Source: Desulfovibrio sp.
Lineage (GTDB): Bacteria > Desulfobacterota > Desulfovibrionia > Desulfovibrionales > Desulfovibrionaceae
DNA length: 64,000 nt
Reading direction: 5' to 3'
NCBI GenBank assembly: GCA_024699605.1
Contig: JAILPJ010000102.1
Span: 1-64,000, forward strand
The notes under the pieces are model-generated. The model had not been told where the DNA came from, ran no database searches, and saw only the letters and a program-made list of their open reading frames with translations. The translations under genes and the position numbers were made by a program. Shown here one piece after another: positions 42,589 to 52,971 of the stretch; position 1 is the stretch's first letter; each line of letters starts with the position of its first letter.

Positions 42589-43728
42589 GTGAAGATTCGA
42601 CACACCCTTTGCGTCTTAGCTCTGAGCACGGCAGCGCTACTTGCTGTTTCTTTGCTGCTTTCGGGCTTTGTTCCCAGGGATGAGGGCGCTTGGTTGCGCC
42701 GGCCGGCGAGCTTCGCGGTTGCCCAACTAACGTGGCAGGATATGCCAAGCCCCATCCAATCACAAGGTGACGGCCAGAGACTTTGGGCCTATCGCGGTCC
42801 CTGCGTGCTCGAGAGTCTTGAAAAGGACCTTTCTTTGCCCAGTATGGACGAACAGAGCGGGCCCGTACGTTTTCGCGCCAAAAGCGTAGTCCTAGCCTGG
42901 GCTGACAACAGTCCACAAGAGCCTGCGCCAGCGTGCGTAGCCGTTCCCCTCCTCGCCTTGGACGGCTTTTCGCAGCCTCTGCTCTATGCCACAATGCCTT
43001 TGTCCTATGGAGATTTGACCGATGCCAGCGGCCAGCCGCTGAGCTGGTTTAGCGATCAGACGCTGCAGATGGGCTATACCCCACTGGCCTTGCACAGAGC
43101 GCCTCTGTCCGAGGCGTTTGAACCTCAGGGGGGAGTTCGAGAATACGCAGCGCAGCCTGTGCGCCGCTATTTTGTCCGAGGACGCGGACTGGAACGGGCT
43201 GCGGCCTTTCAGGGCCTTGTCCGTACCTTTGCCAAGCGTTCAGGTCTTGATCCCATGTTGGTCAATGCCATTATCTACAGCGAGAGCAATTTCAACACGA
43301 CTCTTGTCAGTCCCAGAAGTGCCGTGGGGCTGATGCAGATTTTGCCCAGAACGGCCGGCAGTGATGTGCACCGTTTTCTCTATGGATCACGGACAACTAT
43401 TGCGTCCCAGGATCTCTTTGATCCCGAGACCAATATCCGCTATGGCACAGCCTATTTGCAAATGCTCATGCAGCGGTATTTTTCAGGCGTGCGCGATGCG
43501 CAATCTCGCGAATACTGTACGGTTGCTGCCTACAATATGGGACCAGGCCGGGTGATCCGTGTCTTTGGGCCCACAGCTCAGGTCGCGGCCAGCCGGATCA
43601 ATGAGCTTTCTTCTGAAGAAGTGTTCAACTGGCTTCTGACACGACTGCCACGCCAGGAAACCCGTTCTTATGTGGCCAAGGTACGCAGTCTTAAGCAGCA
43701 GTATGCCAGTATGGGCCTGGCTCGATAA
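42589..43728 (+). CDS. Lytic transglycosylase (SLT domain)
   Basis: NAIIYSESNFNTTLVSPRSAVGLMQILPRTA…YNMGPGRV; GTG start after GGGAG. Confidence 0.9.
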   Translation: MKIRHTLCVLALSTAALLAVSLLLSGFVPRDEGAWLRRPASFAVAQLTWQDMPSPIQSQGDGQRLWAYRGPCVLESLEKDLSLPSMDEQSGPVRFRAKSVVLAWADNSPQEPAPACVAVPLLALDGFSQPLLYATMPLSYGDLTDASGQPLSWFSDQTLQMGYTPLALHRAPLSEAFEPQGGVREYAAQPVRRYFVRGRGLERAAAFQGLVRTFAKRSGLDPMLVNAIIYSESNFNTTLVSPRSAVGLMQILPRTAGSDVHRFLYGSRTTIASQDLFDPETNIRYGTAYLQMLMQRYFSGVRDAQSREYCTVAAYNMGPGRVIRVFGPTAQVAASRINELSSEEVFNWLLTRLPRQETRSYVAKVRSLKQQYASMGLAR

Positions 43729-43843
43729 GAGTCTTGATGACAAGAGTCGACAAAGAGTGTACACAGCCACTACGTCATTGAATAAGGGATTGTTTTTGAC
43801 GCAAACGGCGTTCTTGAATTTCGATTTTTTTTGAGGAGTTCGT

Positions 43844-44431
43844 ATGTTCAGATATTTGACCTTTTGCCTGTGTATAGTGCTTCTCGGCCTTTTGCAGGCC
43901 TGTGAGCAGGGCGGCGCAAGTCAGCAGAAAATCGGTGTGGTTAATATCAATCGCATTATGGTAGATAGCGACGCTGGTAAGGCTGCGGCCAAGTACATGG
44001 AAGAACTCCAGGACAGTCTGCGTGCCCAGCTCACCCAGCTTCAAAACCGCGTGAGTCAGCAGCAGAAAGCCGCAGGCGACAAAAAGGAAGAAAAAAGTGC
44101 TGAGGAAGAAGCACTGCAGAAAGAAGTGCAGATGGCTTACAGCAAACTGCAGAGTGAACAGCAGAATGTGCAGAACATCTTAAATGATATTTTACATCGC
44201 ACAGTTGATAAGTACCGCAAAGAAAAAGGCTATGCTATGATTCTTTTTTCCGATGTGGTGCTTTCCTTTGGCGATAGTGTGGATGTGACCAGCGCCATCA
44301 CTGAGGCCATGAACGCCGAAAAGGTCGAATTCAAACCTTTGCCCGACAAAGCCCAGGCTCCCAAGGCTGAGCCGGCCAAAGAGGCCGCTGAACCGCAAAA
44401 AGAGCCTGAGAAGGCTTCCCCGGCAAAATAG
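43844..44431 (+). CDS. OmpH/Skp-family protein with lipobox
   Basis: LLGLLQAC lipobox; coiled-coil OmpH domain (KIGVVNINRIM…). Confidence 0.8.
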   Translation: MFRYLTFCLCIVLLGLLQACEQGGASQQKIGVVNINRIMVDSDAGKAAAKYMEELQDSLRAQLTQLQNRVSQQQKAAGDKKEEKSAEEEALQKEVQMAYSKLQSEQQNVQNILNDILHRTVDKYRKEKGYAMILFSDVVLSFGDSVDVTSAITEAMNAEKVEFKPLPDKAQAPKAEPAKEAAEPQKEPEKASPAK

Positions 44432-44448
44432 TCTGTTTGTGCAGCGCA

Positions 44449-44487
44449 CAAAAAAAGGAGTGTGGTCTTTCACACTCCTTTTTTTGT
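44449..44487 (+). terminator. Terminator between convergent Skp-like and thiF genes
   Basis: AAAAAAGGAGTGTGGTCTTTCACACTCCTTTTTTT. Confidence 0.88.
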
Positions 44488-45087
44488 TTCCTGCAATACC
44501 ATGTCCAAGACCGCATCGGCGAGCATGGCCGCCGCCCACATCACACGAGGAGCAAGAGGCGGTGCCTGGGTCACATCACTGACAAAGTCGCCAACAAGCA
44601 CAAGCTTGTGAAGAGTTCTGCGTTCTAGACAGGTGCCACCAAAGCCCGCGATGCCTGAAGCACTGGCAACGTTTTTGCCGGCCAGCAAGGCTGTCTGGAC
44701 AAAGAGTGCCTTACTTTCAGGGACATCCAGAGCCTCAACCCAGATTTGAGCATGGCGTAAGAGCTCGGGCAGATTGGTCTTGGTGATGCGCTCTTCAAAA
44801 CAATAGGCGTTGATCTGGCTATTGATTGCGCGCAAATGTCGTAACGTTGCCAGAGTTTTGCGTGCGCCAAGATCTTCCGGCAGATAATTCTGTCTGTTGA
44901 GATTGGAGGCTTCCACGCTGTCGTAATCGGCCAGCACAAAATGTTCAAAGCCTGTGCGCGCCAGAAGCATGGCCGTATTGGAGCCAAGTCCACCCAAACC
45001 GGCAATGCCGACACGGCATTGTGAAAGCTTGTTGAGGCTCGCCGCGTCAAGATAACGCAGCAAACCTTGATGTAAGGTCTCGTCCAT
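44470..45087 (-). CDS. thiF: ThiF-family adenylyltransferase
   Basis: GIAGLGGLGSNTAMLLARTGFEHFVLADYDSVEASNLNRQ. Confidence 0.9.
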   Translation of the reverse strand: MDETLHQGLLRYLDAASLNKLSQCRVGIAGLGGLGSNTAMLLARTGFEHFVLADYDSVEASNLNRQNYLPEDLGARKTLATLRHLRAINSQINAYCFEERITKTNLPELLRHAQIWVEALDVPESKALFVQTALLAGKNVASASGIAGFGGTCLERRTLHKLVLVGDFVSDVTQAPPLAPRVMWAAAMLADAVLDMVLQETKKGV

Positions 45088-45088
45088 A

Positions 45089-46228
45089 TCAGGCGCAGGC
45101 CGTCGCTTGTGAGCTCGCTGTGGGATCTTCCCAATCTTTGATCACTGCCTGATAGCCAATGCCTCGGATTGCCGCAATCATCTCTGGGAGACTGCGGTGG
45201 TCAGTGATTTCGAATTGTCCTGTGGGTGAGGCCTCTTGGCCGGCTCTGCCGCCAACGGCAGTAGAAACGCCCGCAGAGACACGTGTGACACCGAGAGGGA
45301 TGAGGTGATCCCGCATCATCGCGCTTTCGCGTGTTGAGCAGGTGATGGAGCAGCGCGGTAAAAAGCAGCGCAGGGCCATGACATACTGCACAAAATGTCT
45401 ATCGTCGACAGCGTGCTTGACTTCAAAACTGCCCTCGTGCGGGCAGATGCGTGGGATGGAGAGGCCGATGTCCACACCGGGATAGTTGCGTTCCAGCCAC
45501 CAGGCGTGCAGTCCCGTCGCAAAGGTGTCCTGTTCAAAAGGGGCAAGACCAAGGAGGGCGCCTACACCGACAGAACGCATGCCAGCCTGGGCGGCTCTTT
45601 GCGGGGCATCAAGACGGAAACGGTAGTTGTGTTTTGGGCCAACGGGGTGCAGCCAGGCATAGAGTTCAGGATCGTAGGTTTCCTGGAACATGGTCATGCT
45701 GTCGACGCCTTTGGCTATGAGCATGGCGTATTCGTCTTCTGTCAGTGCGTAGACCTCAATGCCTATGGAGGCGAAGAGCGGCTTGATGCGTTCCACAACT
45801 TCGCCAAGATAAGCCGGAGAGGAAAGCTTAGGGGCATCGCCGGTGAGCAGGAGAAGATGTCTGTGTCCTTGATCGTGGAGCAGGCGTGCTTCAGCGGCCG
45901 CCGCTTGAGGGGAAAGGTGGGTGCGTTTCTGTTGATTGCGTGCGTTGAAGCCGCAATAACGGCATTGATTGGTACAGACATCCGAGATGTAAAGCGGTGT
46001 AAAGAGATTGACGGCATGCCCAAAGTACTGGAGTGTGAGTTCATGGGCGCGTCTGGCTATAGCCTCAAGATGCTCTGAGGCGCATGGAGAGAGCAGAGCC
46101 AGAAAATCTTCAGGTTTGAGCACGTTTTTGTGCAGGGCGCGCCATACTTGATCGCTGCGCGTTGATTCCCAGACGGCTTTACGACGTTCCGCCGGCCAAG
46201 TTTGTAGAAGATCAAAAAACGAGGACAT
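45089..46228 (-). CDS. thiH: 2-iminoacetate synthase ThiH
   Basis: Radical SAM CTNQCRYCGFN; start set to MSSFFDLLQTW. Confidence 0.94.
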   Translation of the reverse strand: MSSFFDLLQTWPAERRKAVWESTRSDQVWRALHKNVLKPEDFLALLSPCASEHLEAIARRAHELTLQYFGHAVNLFTPLYISDVCTNQCRYCGFNARNQQKRTHLSPQAAAAEARLLHDQGHRHLLLLTGDAPKLSSPAYLGEVVERIKPLFASIGIEVYALTEDEYAMLIAKGVDSMTMFQETYDPELYAWLHPVGPKHNYRFRLDAPQRAAQAGMRSVGVGALLGLAPFEQDTFATGLHAWWLERNYPGVDIGLSIPRICPHEGSFEVKHAVDDRHFVQYVMALRCFLPRCSITCSTRESAMMRDHLIPLGVTRVSAGVSTAVGGRAGQEASPTGQFEITDHRSLPEMIAAIRGIGYQAVIKDWEDPTASSQATACA

Positions 46229-46235
46229 AGGCCAC

Positions 46236-47003
46236 CTACTGCAAAAAGCCTGTGAGCGGTGAGGAGGCCTCGGCCAGCGTATTCTCGTGAACACGACCCG
46301 GGCCGGCGAGATAACTGGTTCTTCCGGCTTCAACAGCCAGTCTGAAGGCCTGCGCCATGGCAACTGGGTCATCAGCCGAAGCAATGGCGGTATTGACAAG
46401 ACAGGCCGCTGCACCCATTTCCATGGCTTCGCAGGCCTGTGAAGGGCGCCCAAGACCGGCATCGACAATGATCGGCACATCGAGTTCTTCAAGGAGAATG
46501 CCTATCATTTCTTTGGTTTGCAGACCGCGGTTGGTGCCGATGGGAGCAGCCAGAGGCATGACACAGGCTGCGCCAGCGTCAATCAGGCTGCGTGCCACAT
46601 AGAGATCGGGATTGATATAGGGCAAAACCGTAAAGCCCTCCTTGGCCAGAATTTCTGTGGCCTTGCAGGTCTCATAGCCATCAGGCAGAAGATGCCTGGT
46701 GTCGGCAATGACTTCGATCTTCACCCAGTCCCCGCAGCCGGCAGCTTTTGCCAAGCGTGCGAGTCGTACCGCTTCTTCAGCTGTACGCGCTCCCGAGGTG
46801 TTGGGCAGAAGGCGAATATTGCTCGGTATATGGTCCATGACACCTTCTTGCTGCATACCAACACGTCGCAATGCCACCGTGACGACTTCAGCGCCGCTGG
46901 CCTGAATGACCTCGGGGATGAGGGAGTCAGCTGCGTATTTTCCCGTTCCCACAAAAAGGCGGCTTTTTAGGGTGATGGCGCCCAGAACCAGGGCATCCTC
47001 CAT
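46236..47003 (-). CDS. thiG: Thiazole synthase
   Basis: LFVGTGKY…VTVALRRV…[14 protein letters not shown]…[17 protein letters not shown]; start set to MEDALVLG. Confidence 0.96.
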   Translation of the reverse strand: MEDALVLGAITLKSRLFVGTGKYAADSLIPEVIQASGAEVVTVALRRVGMQQEGVMDHIPSNIRLLPNTSGARTAEEAVRLARLAKAAGCGDWVKIEVIADTRHLLPDGYETCKATEILAKEGFTVLPYINPDLYVARSLIDAGAACVMPLAAPIGTNRGLQTKEMIGILLEELDVPIIVDAGLGRPSQACEAMEMGAAACLVNTAIASADDPVAMAQAFRLAVEAGRTSYLAGPGRVHENTLAEASSPLTGFLQ

Positions 47004-47065
47004 GGTGTCTACCTCCAAAAAAACAGTGAGGGTTGATCGCAAAGGTTTGTCTTGAGAAAGTCAGT

Positions 47066-47263
47066 TTAGCCTCCACCCACAAAGTGTACCAGCTCGAGAC
47101 GATCATTTTCTTTTAACTGTGTTTGGTCAAAGTTTTCACGCGCAATGATTGTGCCGTTGACTTCGGCAACCAGACGTTGGGCATCGAGTTGCAAGGCACG
47201 TAAAAGGTCAGTGAGCGTTGTACAGGGTACTTCTTGGCTTTGGCCGTTGATCATCAGGTGCAT
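47066..47263 (-). CDS. thiS: Sulfur carrier protein ThiS
   Basis: Ubiquitin-like, ends VHFVGGG; start MHLMINGQS with GGAGG RBS. Confidence 0.93.
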   Translation of the reverse strand: MHLMINGQSQEVPCTTLTDLLRALQLDAQRLVAEVNGTIIARENFDQTQLKENDRLELVHFVGGG

Positions 47264-47369
47264 AGAACCTCCGGCTTTTGTGGCAAAAGGAGGACAAATG
47301 GGGGAGAGGCGCATTGCGCCGCATAAAACTATGGAGCAGAAAGGGGCAAATTGCAAGCCAGTGGCATCA

Positions 47370-48911
47370 TCAATGTCGAGTTTGCAGAAAACGTGAGAGC
47401 AGCTCTTTGAGATCTTTGCGCTGCATGCCCATGAGCTGAGGAAAGATCAGGCAGAAAAACAGTGTTACGAGAGTGTAAAGCAGGCCACTGGCCAAAAACC
47501 GTAAAAGCGTGAAGGAATCGCTGTGTGGGAAAATCAAGGTGACTTCACGGGCGGCAAAAGCAATAAGCAGCAAAAGGGCCAGGCTGATGATCTGATGGGC
47601 CAAATTGCGCCAGAAAGTGAGAGGAATGAAGCGTGCCGCGAGCCAGAGGTAACAGTTGACCGTGATGAACTGTACGCCAACCGTTTTGATGGCAAGACCC
47701 GTTGCGCCTTGGCCTAAGCCCCACAGTTCGTTTGGAGCAAGCAAGAGCCATGTCAAAAGCAAACCGTAAAGACATTCCAGGGCTGTCATATTGCGCAGCA
47801 CACGGGTGCGGCCCGTAGCGTGAAAAACGGAGCTGGCCAATTGCCCATAGGCCTGATGCAGAGGGTAGAGCGCCATGATTTGTACAGGCACAATAGCCTG
47901 GGTGAATTCACTGCCGCCAAAAAGGCCGACCAGCGTTTGAGCTTCCACCAGGGTAAAGCAGGAAAAATAGGCGGCAATAATATAGAGCAGTGGGGCAAAA
48001 CGGTTGATCATCCGACCCATGGCCTGAGTGTCTCTGCTGCCCCAGGCAATGGAGAGTTCTCGCATGATCAGGGGCGTCATGGCCGAAACAAAGAGAAAAC
48101 AGGCCATACTGACCTTTTGAGAAAGGGCAAAGTAGCCCTGTTCAGAACTGCCATTGAACCATTGCAAAAGCCAGCGTTCGAGGCTGAGCATGAGAAAGGA
48201 GAGCAGCGACTGCACAAAAAGAGGGTGACTGTAGGTGAAAAATTCGTGCAGATAATTTCGCAGCGTTTTGGGAGAAAGACTGAAGGAGAGCGTAATGTCA
48301 CGCGTGCGATACGTGCGCCAGGTGACATACCAGAAGCCCAGGGCTGTGGCTGCGAGCATCAAATACTGCTGCAGAAAAAGGGTGATGATATTGAGCAGGC
48401 CAGAGAGGAAGAGAAAGACGAGGAGCCCGACACAGAGGAGCGAAATGGCTGTGCGCAACAGTTCTGATTGAATGGTTGCGCCTGTGGCGTCGTTCATGGA
48501 GCGCAGCACGCGTCCAAACCAGGTCAGAAAAGCACAGAAGGCAGCCAGAGGCGCTAGCCAGAGCGGTACCTGCGGCAGAAAGAGCGAGCCTATGGGAGCA
48601 TAGAGCAGGCAGCCGGCTACGAGCATGGTGATAGCGAGAATCAGCAGGCTGACCCGCATGTAGAAGGCAATCAGGGAAAATTCGTGTTGGCGTCGGGAGA
48701 GGGCATTGTAAAAACAGGTGGAGGTCCCCATATCGAGGAAACCCGTCATTTGCAAAAAGACCGTTGTGGCAAAGCTGTAGTTGCCGTACATGGCAGGCCC
48801 CAGAGCTCGTGGCAGAAGGGCTTCCATAATCAGGTAGACGGGTACAGAAGCAATATTGGCAATAAGCTTGAAAAGATAGCGGCTGGCCAGAGGTGGCGTT
48901 TTTTTTTGCAT
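47370..48911 (-). CDS. Polysaccharide biosynthesis/flippase-family membrane protein
   Basis: ~12-14 TM segments, MATE/Wzx-like pattern; likely start MQKKTPPLASRYLFKL. Confidence 0.75.
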   Translation of the reverse strand: MQKKTPPLASRYLFKLIANIASVPVYLIMEALLPRALGPAMYGNYSFATTVFLQMTGFLDMGTSTCFYNALSRRQHEFSLIAFYMRVSLLILAITMLVAGCLLYAPIGSLFLPQVPLWLAPLAAFCAFLTWFGRVLRSMNDATGATIQSELLRTAISLLCVGLLVFLFLSGLLNIITLFLQQYLMLAATALGFWYVTWRTYRTRDITLSFSLSPKTLRNYLHEFFTYSHPLFVQSLLSFLMLSLERWLLQWFNGSSEQGYFALSQKVSMACFLFVSAMTPLIMRELSIAWGSRDTQAMGRMINRFAPLLYIIAAYFSCFTLVEAQTLVGLFGGSEFTQAIVPVQIMALYPLHQAYGQLASSVFHATGRTRVLRNMTALECLYGLLLTWLLLAPNELWGLGQGATGLAIKTVGVQFITVNCYLWLAARFIPLTFWRNLAHQIISLALLLLIAFAAREVTLIFPHSDSFTLLRFLASGLLYTLVTLFFCLIFPQLMGMQRKDLKELLSRFLQTRH

Positions 48912-49122
48912 AGGCGGATGCCGTGTAAAAACTCTCTGCGGGAGCACGGCGATCCCGCATCCTTGCCATTGGCCTGCTTTTAGGCTACTTCTGAAATTTC
49001 TCTGCAAAAATGGCAGGAGAACTCGCAAGAACGTGACTCTTTTTACGTTGGGCCACTGTATCTGTCAAATGCGGTTCTCCCTAAGCGCAACAGGAAGGAC
49101 ATCTATTTTTCGAGGTTAACTC

Positions 49123-50805
49123 ATGCACGATAGTAACAGTCAGAAGATGAAATGCGGTCTGGAAAAGGCCCCCCATCGGTCTTTACTCTATGCCTTGGGG
49201 CTTACGCGCGAGGAAATGGAGCGTCCGCTGGTCGGAGTGGTCAATGCGGCGAATGAAGTGGTTCCGGGACATATTCATCTCGATACCCTGGCCAATGCCG
49301 TGAAAGCCGGTGTACGTCTGGCCGGAGGCACACCTCTGGAATTTCCCGCCATAGCGGTTTGTGACGGCATTGCCATGAATCACGAAGGCATGCGTTTTTC
49401 TTTGCCTTCGCGTGAGTTTATCGCCGATTCCATTGAAATCATGGCTCGTGCCCATGCTTTTGATGCCCTGGTTTTTATTCCCAACTGCGATAAGTGTGTG
49501 CCAGGCATGCTCATGGCCATGATGCGCCTGAATCTCCCCTCGGTCTTGATTTCTGGCGGTCCGATGCTACCGGGTAATGCCGGGCCTCATAAACAAGCTG
49601 ATCTTATTTCGGTTTTCGAGGCCGTTGGCAGAATGCGCGCAGGCACCATCAGTGAAGAGGAACTGGAGGAAATGACCCAGCACGCCTGTCCGGGCTGTGG
49701 ATCCTGTGCGGGCATGTTCACCGCCAATTCCATGAACTGCCTGGCCGAGACGTTGGGTGTGGCGCTTCCAGGCAATGGCACCATACCGGCTGTGGATGCT
49801 GGCCGTGTTCGTCTGGCGAAGACAGCTGGTATGCGGGTGATGGAGCTCTTGCAAAAAAATATTCGACCCTTGGATATTGTGACAAAAGAAGCTGTGGCCA
49901 ATGCGGTGGCAGTGGATATGGCCCTGGGCTGTTCCACCAATACGGTTTTGCATATGCCGGCCATTGCCGGTGAGGCAGGACTGGCACTGGGTATGGACAT
50001 TTTTGACGAGATCAGCCGCAAGGCCCCGAATCTTTGCAAGCTTTCACCGGCCGGAAAATATTATATGGTTGATCTGAACAATGCCGGCGGCATTCCAGCT
50101 GTGATGCAAGAGCTTGCCAAGCTTGAGCTGATCACCATGAACTGTATGACAGTCACTGGCAAAACCGTGGGTGAAAACTTGCAGCTTCTGAATGCCAAAA
50201 TACGTGATCCTGAAGTCATTCATCCCATTGAGCAGGCCTATTCTAAAGAGGGCGGTATTGCTATTCTGCGCGGTAGCCTGGCTCCAGATGGCGCCGTGGT
50301 CAAGCAGTCGGCTGTGGCCAGCGAGATGATGTGTCGCGATGTGCGTGCCCGTGTTTTTGAATCCGAAGAGGATGCCATGCACGCTATTTTGGATGGCAAG
50401 ATCAAGCCCGGGGACGGTGTGGTCATTCGCTATGAAGGTCCTCGAGGGGGACCTGGCATGCGCGAAATGCTCTCTCCCACGGCAGCCATTACCGGCATGG
50501 GGCTCGGCAAGGATGTGGCGCTGTTAACCGACGGGCGTTTTTCCGGCGGCACCAATGGGGCAGCTATCGGTCACATCTCACCTGAAGCGGCCGATGACGG
50601 GGTGATTGCTTTGGTTGAAGAAGGCGATCGCATTCATATTGATATACCCAATCGTAAGCTCGATCTGCTCGTGGATGCCGAGGTTCTTGCCAAACGGCGT
50701 GAGGCCCACAAGCGCAAGGAAACAAGCTCACCCTATCCTGTGTTGCGCCGCTACGCGAAGCTTGTTAGCTCTGCGGCCAATGGCGGACGCTATAAGGAAA
50801 TCTGA
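49123..50805 (+). CDS. ilvD: Dihydroxy-acid dehydratase
   Basis: [47 protein letters not shown]. Confidence 0.98.
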   Translation: MHDSNSQKMKCGLEKAPHRSLLYALGLTREEMERPLVGVVNAANEVVPGHIHLDTLANAVKAGVRLAGGTPLEFPAIAVCDGIAMNHEGMRFSLPSREFIADSIEIMARAHAFDALVFIPNCDKCVPGMLMAMMRLNLPSVLISGGPMLPGNAGPHKQADLISVFEAVGRMRAGTISEEELEEMTQHACPGCGSCAGMFTANSMNCLAETLGVALPGNGTIPAVDAGRVRLAKTAGMRVMELLQKNIRPLDIVTKEAVANAVAVDMALGCSTNTVLHMPAIAGEAGLALGMDIFDEISRKAPNLCKLSPAGKYYMVDLNNAGGIPAVMQELAKLELITMNCMTVTGKTVGENLQLLNAKIRDPEVIHPIEQAYSKEGGIAILRGSLAPDGAVVKQSAVASEMMCRDVRARVFESEEDAMHAILDGKIKPGDGVVIRYEGPRGGPGMREMLSPTAAITGMGLGKDVALLTDGRFSGGTNGAAIGHISPEAADDGVIALVEEGDRIHIDIPNRKLDLLVDAEVLAKRREAHKRKETSSPYPVLRRYAKLVSSAANGGRYKEI

Positions 50806-50854
50806 TCTGTCACGAGCATGCTGCAGCCCATTCTGGGGTCTGTGGCAAGGAAAC

Positions 50855-50885
50855 AAAAAGGCCGGTTTTTGACCGGCCTTTTTGT
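50855..50885 (+). terminator. Terminator between convergent ilvD and purM
   Basis: AAAAAGGCCGGTTTTTGACCGGCCTTTTT. Confidence 0.9.
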
Positions 50886-50904
50886 TTGAGCAGGAAGACC
50901 TGTC

Positions 50905-51954
50905 TCAGCACTCGATAATGACCTGCTCATCGCCGGAGCGACGGCTGATTTCGCCGATTTGCCAGGCCGGCATCTTGAAGACGCGGATGCGACTGATGGC
51001 CTCTTCGGCCTGTTCACTAGGAAGAACAAGAATATAGCCGATACCACAGTTGAAAATCTGTAGCATCTCAGGCCAGCTCAGTTCGCCGGTTTCTTTGAGC
51101 CACGTGAAAACCGGAGGTCTTTCCCAAGCATCAAAATGGATATTAGCTTGAATGCGCTCGGGGAGAATGCGAGGAATATTGTCGTAAAAGCCGCCGCCAG
51201 TAATGTGCGCCATGCCCTCAATCTGCATATCACGTAAAAGATGACGTATCGCTTCCACATAGATACGTGTGGGAGTGAGTAAAACATCACCGACACTTTG
51301 TCCCTCGTAGCCTGGGAAGGGATCAGAAAGGGCCAGCCCACTTTTTTTGAGAATTTTGCGAACCAGCGAATAACCGTTGGAATGCAGGCCTGAAGAGGCA
51401 ATACCGATGACGGCATCACCCACACGGATGGATGAACCGTCGATGAGCTTGGCATTATCAACAATGCCCACACAGAAGCCGGCAAGATCATATTCGCCTT
51501 CTGCGTACATATCAGGCATTTCAGCGGTTTCGCCTCCCAACAGGGCGCATTCGGCCATACGACAGCCATCGGCAACGCCTTTGACCACACATTCGGCTGT
51601 GTCCACATCGAGTTTGCCTGTGGCAAAATAGTCGAGGAAAAAAAGTGGCAAAGCGCCCTGAACAAGAATGTCGTTCGCGCTCATAGCCACTAAGTCGATG
51701 CCCACAGTATCATGTCGATTGCAGGCAAAGGCGATTTTCAGCTTGGTACCTACACCGTCTGTGGAAGCCACGAGAAACGGTTCACGCATATTGGCAAGGT
51801 CAGGTCTGAACAGACCGCCAAAACCGCCGATATCACTGACGACACCTCTTGTCTGTGTTGATGTCACCAAGGTTTTAATTCTTTCGACCAGAGCATTGCC
51901 TGCAGCAATATTCACACCGGCTTCAGTATAGGCTTTTGTTCTGTCACTGGACAT
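50905..51954 (-). CDS. purM: Phosphoribosylformylglycinamidine cyclo-ligase
   Basis: YTEAGVNIAAGNALVERIK, STDGVGTKLKIA, CALLGGETAEMP. Confidence 0.97.
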   Translation of the reverse strand: MSSDRTKAYTEAGVNIAAGNALVERIKTLVTSTQTRGVVSDIGGFGGLFRPDLANMREPFLVASTDGVGTKLKIAFACNRHDTVGIDLVAMSANDILVQGALPLFFLDYFATGKLDVDTAECVVKGVADGCRMAECALLGGETAEMPDMYAEGEYDLAGFCVGIVDNAKLIDGSSIRVGDAVIGIASSGLHSNGYSLVRKILKKSGLALSDPFPGYEGQSVGDVLLTPTRIYVEAIRHLLRDMQIEGMAHITGGGFYDNIPRILPERIQANIHFDAWERPPVFTWLKETGELSWPEMLQIFNCGIGYILVLPSEQAEEAISRIRVFKMPAWQIGEISRRSGDEQVIIEC

Positions 51955-52507
51955 GCATAGACTCCTTAGTGGAGGATGCCGGAGGCGTTTTGTGTTTTTT
52001 TGGAAGGAGTCACAGGAAACGCCATGGCCCGACTAAACAAAGGTACCCTATCTTTCTTAAAAAAGCAAAATTGAATAGAGATCTTGGCTACGCCCCAGAT
52101 TTTGAGGAATAGTCTTTGAGTCTTTGCCTGCCTTTCTGTTGGAAGCGCGTATCACTGATCGGAGATCGGCTTCTCTTGGGCCTGAACACATTTTGTAAAT
52201 TTTTTAACAAGGACAATAATTTTCAACTGTTTCCTCTATGGAATCTAAAGTGATATTATTGGAAAAATCTTGTTGGTCAGAACTGAAATGTTCCCCTTAA
52301 CAAAATATGTCTTTACAGGTTAATTTGCTACTGCCGTATGCTTATGGCCAAAGGCGCTTTCTACTGGCTTTCCCTTCTTCACGCAGCTTTTTCTAAGAGG
52401 GGATCAAAGCCCATGCCTGCCAGCAGGGGGCCTCAGCACAAACATCTTGATGAGAACACAGTCGATCCTGAGTAAACAGTCTTAGGCTGGGTTTTTGCGG
52501 AGAAACA

Positions 52508-52798
52508 ATGATGTTACGTCTTCTTTTTTGCTGTGTTTTGTTTTTTGGTCTTGCCCCTGTCTCGGTGTTTGCCGCCGAAGAACAGGTACAGCAGCCGATG
52601 GCACCTGTGCACAATGAGTACCACAATTCCACGATTTATTCTCAGCAGCCCGGGGAGTCATCGAGGGATCCCTATGAGGGGATTCACGTTTATATTGATC
52701 CTGAAACCGGGGATCGAGTTGTTTCAGTCCGTTCGCGTCGTGACCCGGATCCCCAACCGCAGCAGCCTTTCTATATTGCCCCTGTTGTGCGTCCCTAA
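52508..52798 (+). CDS. Small secreted protein of unknown function
   Basis: Sec signal peptide (LFCCVLFFGLAPVSVFAAEE), ~75-aa Pro/Gln-rich mature part; RBS GGAG. Confidence 0.55.
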   Translation: MMLRLLFCCVLFFGLAPVSVFAAEEQVQQPMAPVHNEYHNSTIYSQQPGESSRDPYEGIHVYIDPETGDRVVSVRSRRDPDPQPQQPFYIAPVVRP

Positions 52799-52971
52799 TT
52801 CCTTGTGTCAAAGAACCTGATGGCGTGCGGGAGTTTGCATTGCTCTCAGGAAAGGAGCTCTTCACAGGGCATGCGTATGGGGAAAACAACAGGACTTCCG
52901 TAATCGATCCAATCAACCGGTTTAACTCGTTTTTCGAAAATAGCTCATCACGGATTCAAGAAGGAGAAAAC

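Noticed and set aside
46229-46492. N-terminal extension of thiH across thiG
   Set aside because: Out-of-frame read of the thiG 3' end; ThiH-like sequence begins at MSSFFDLLQ.
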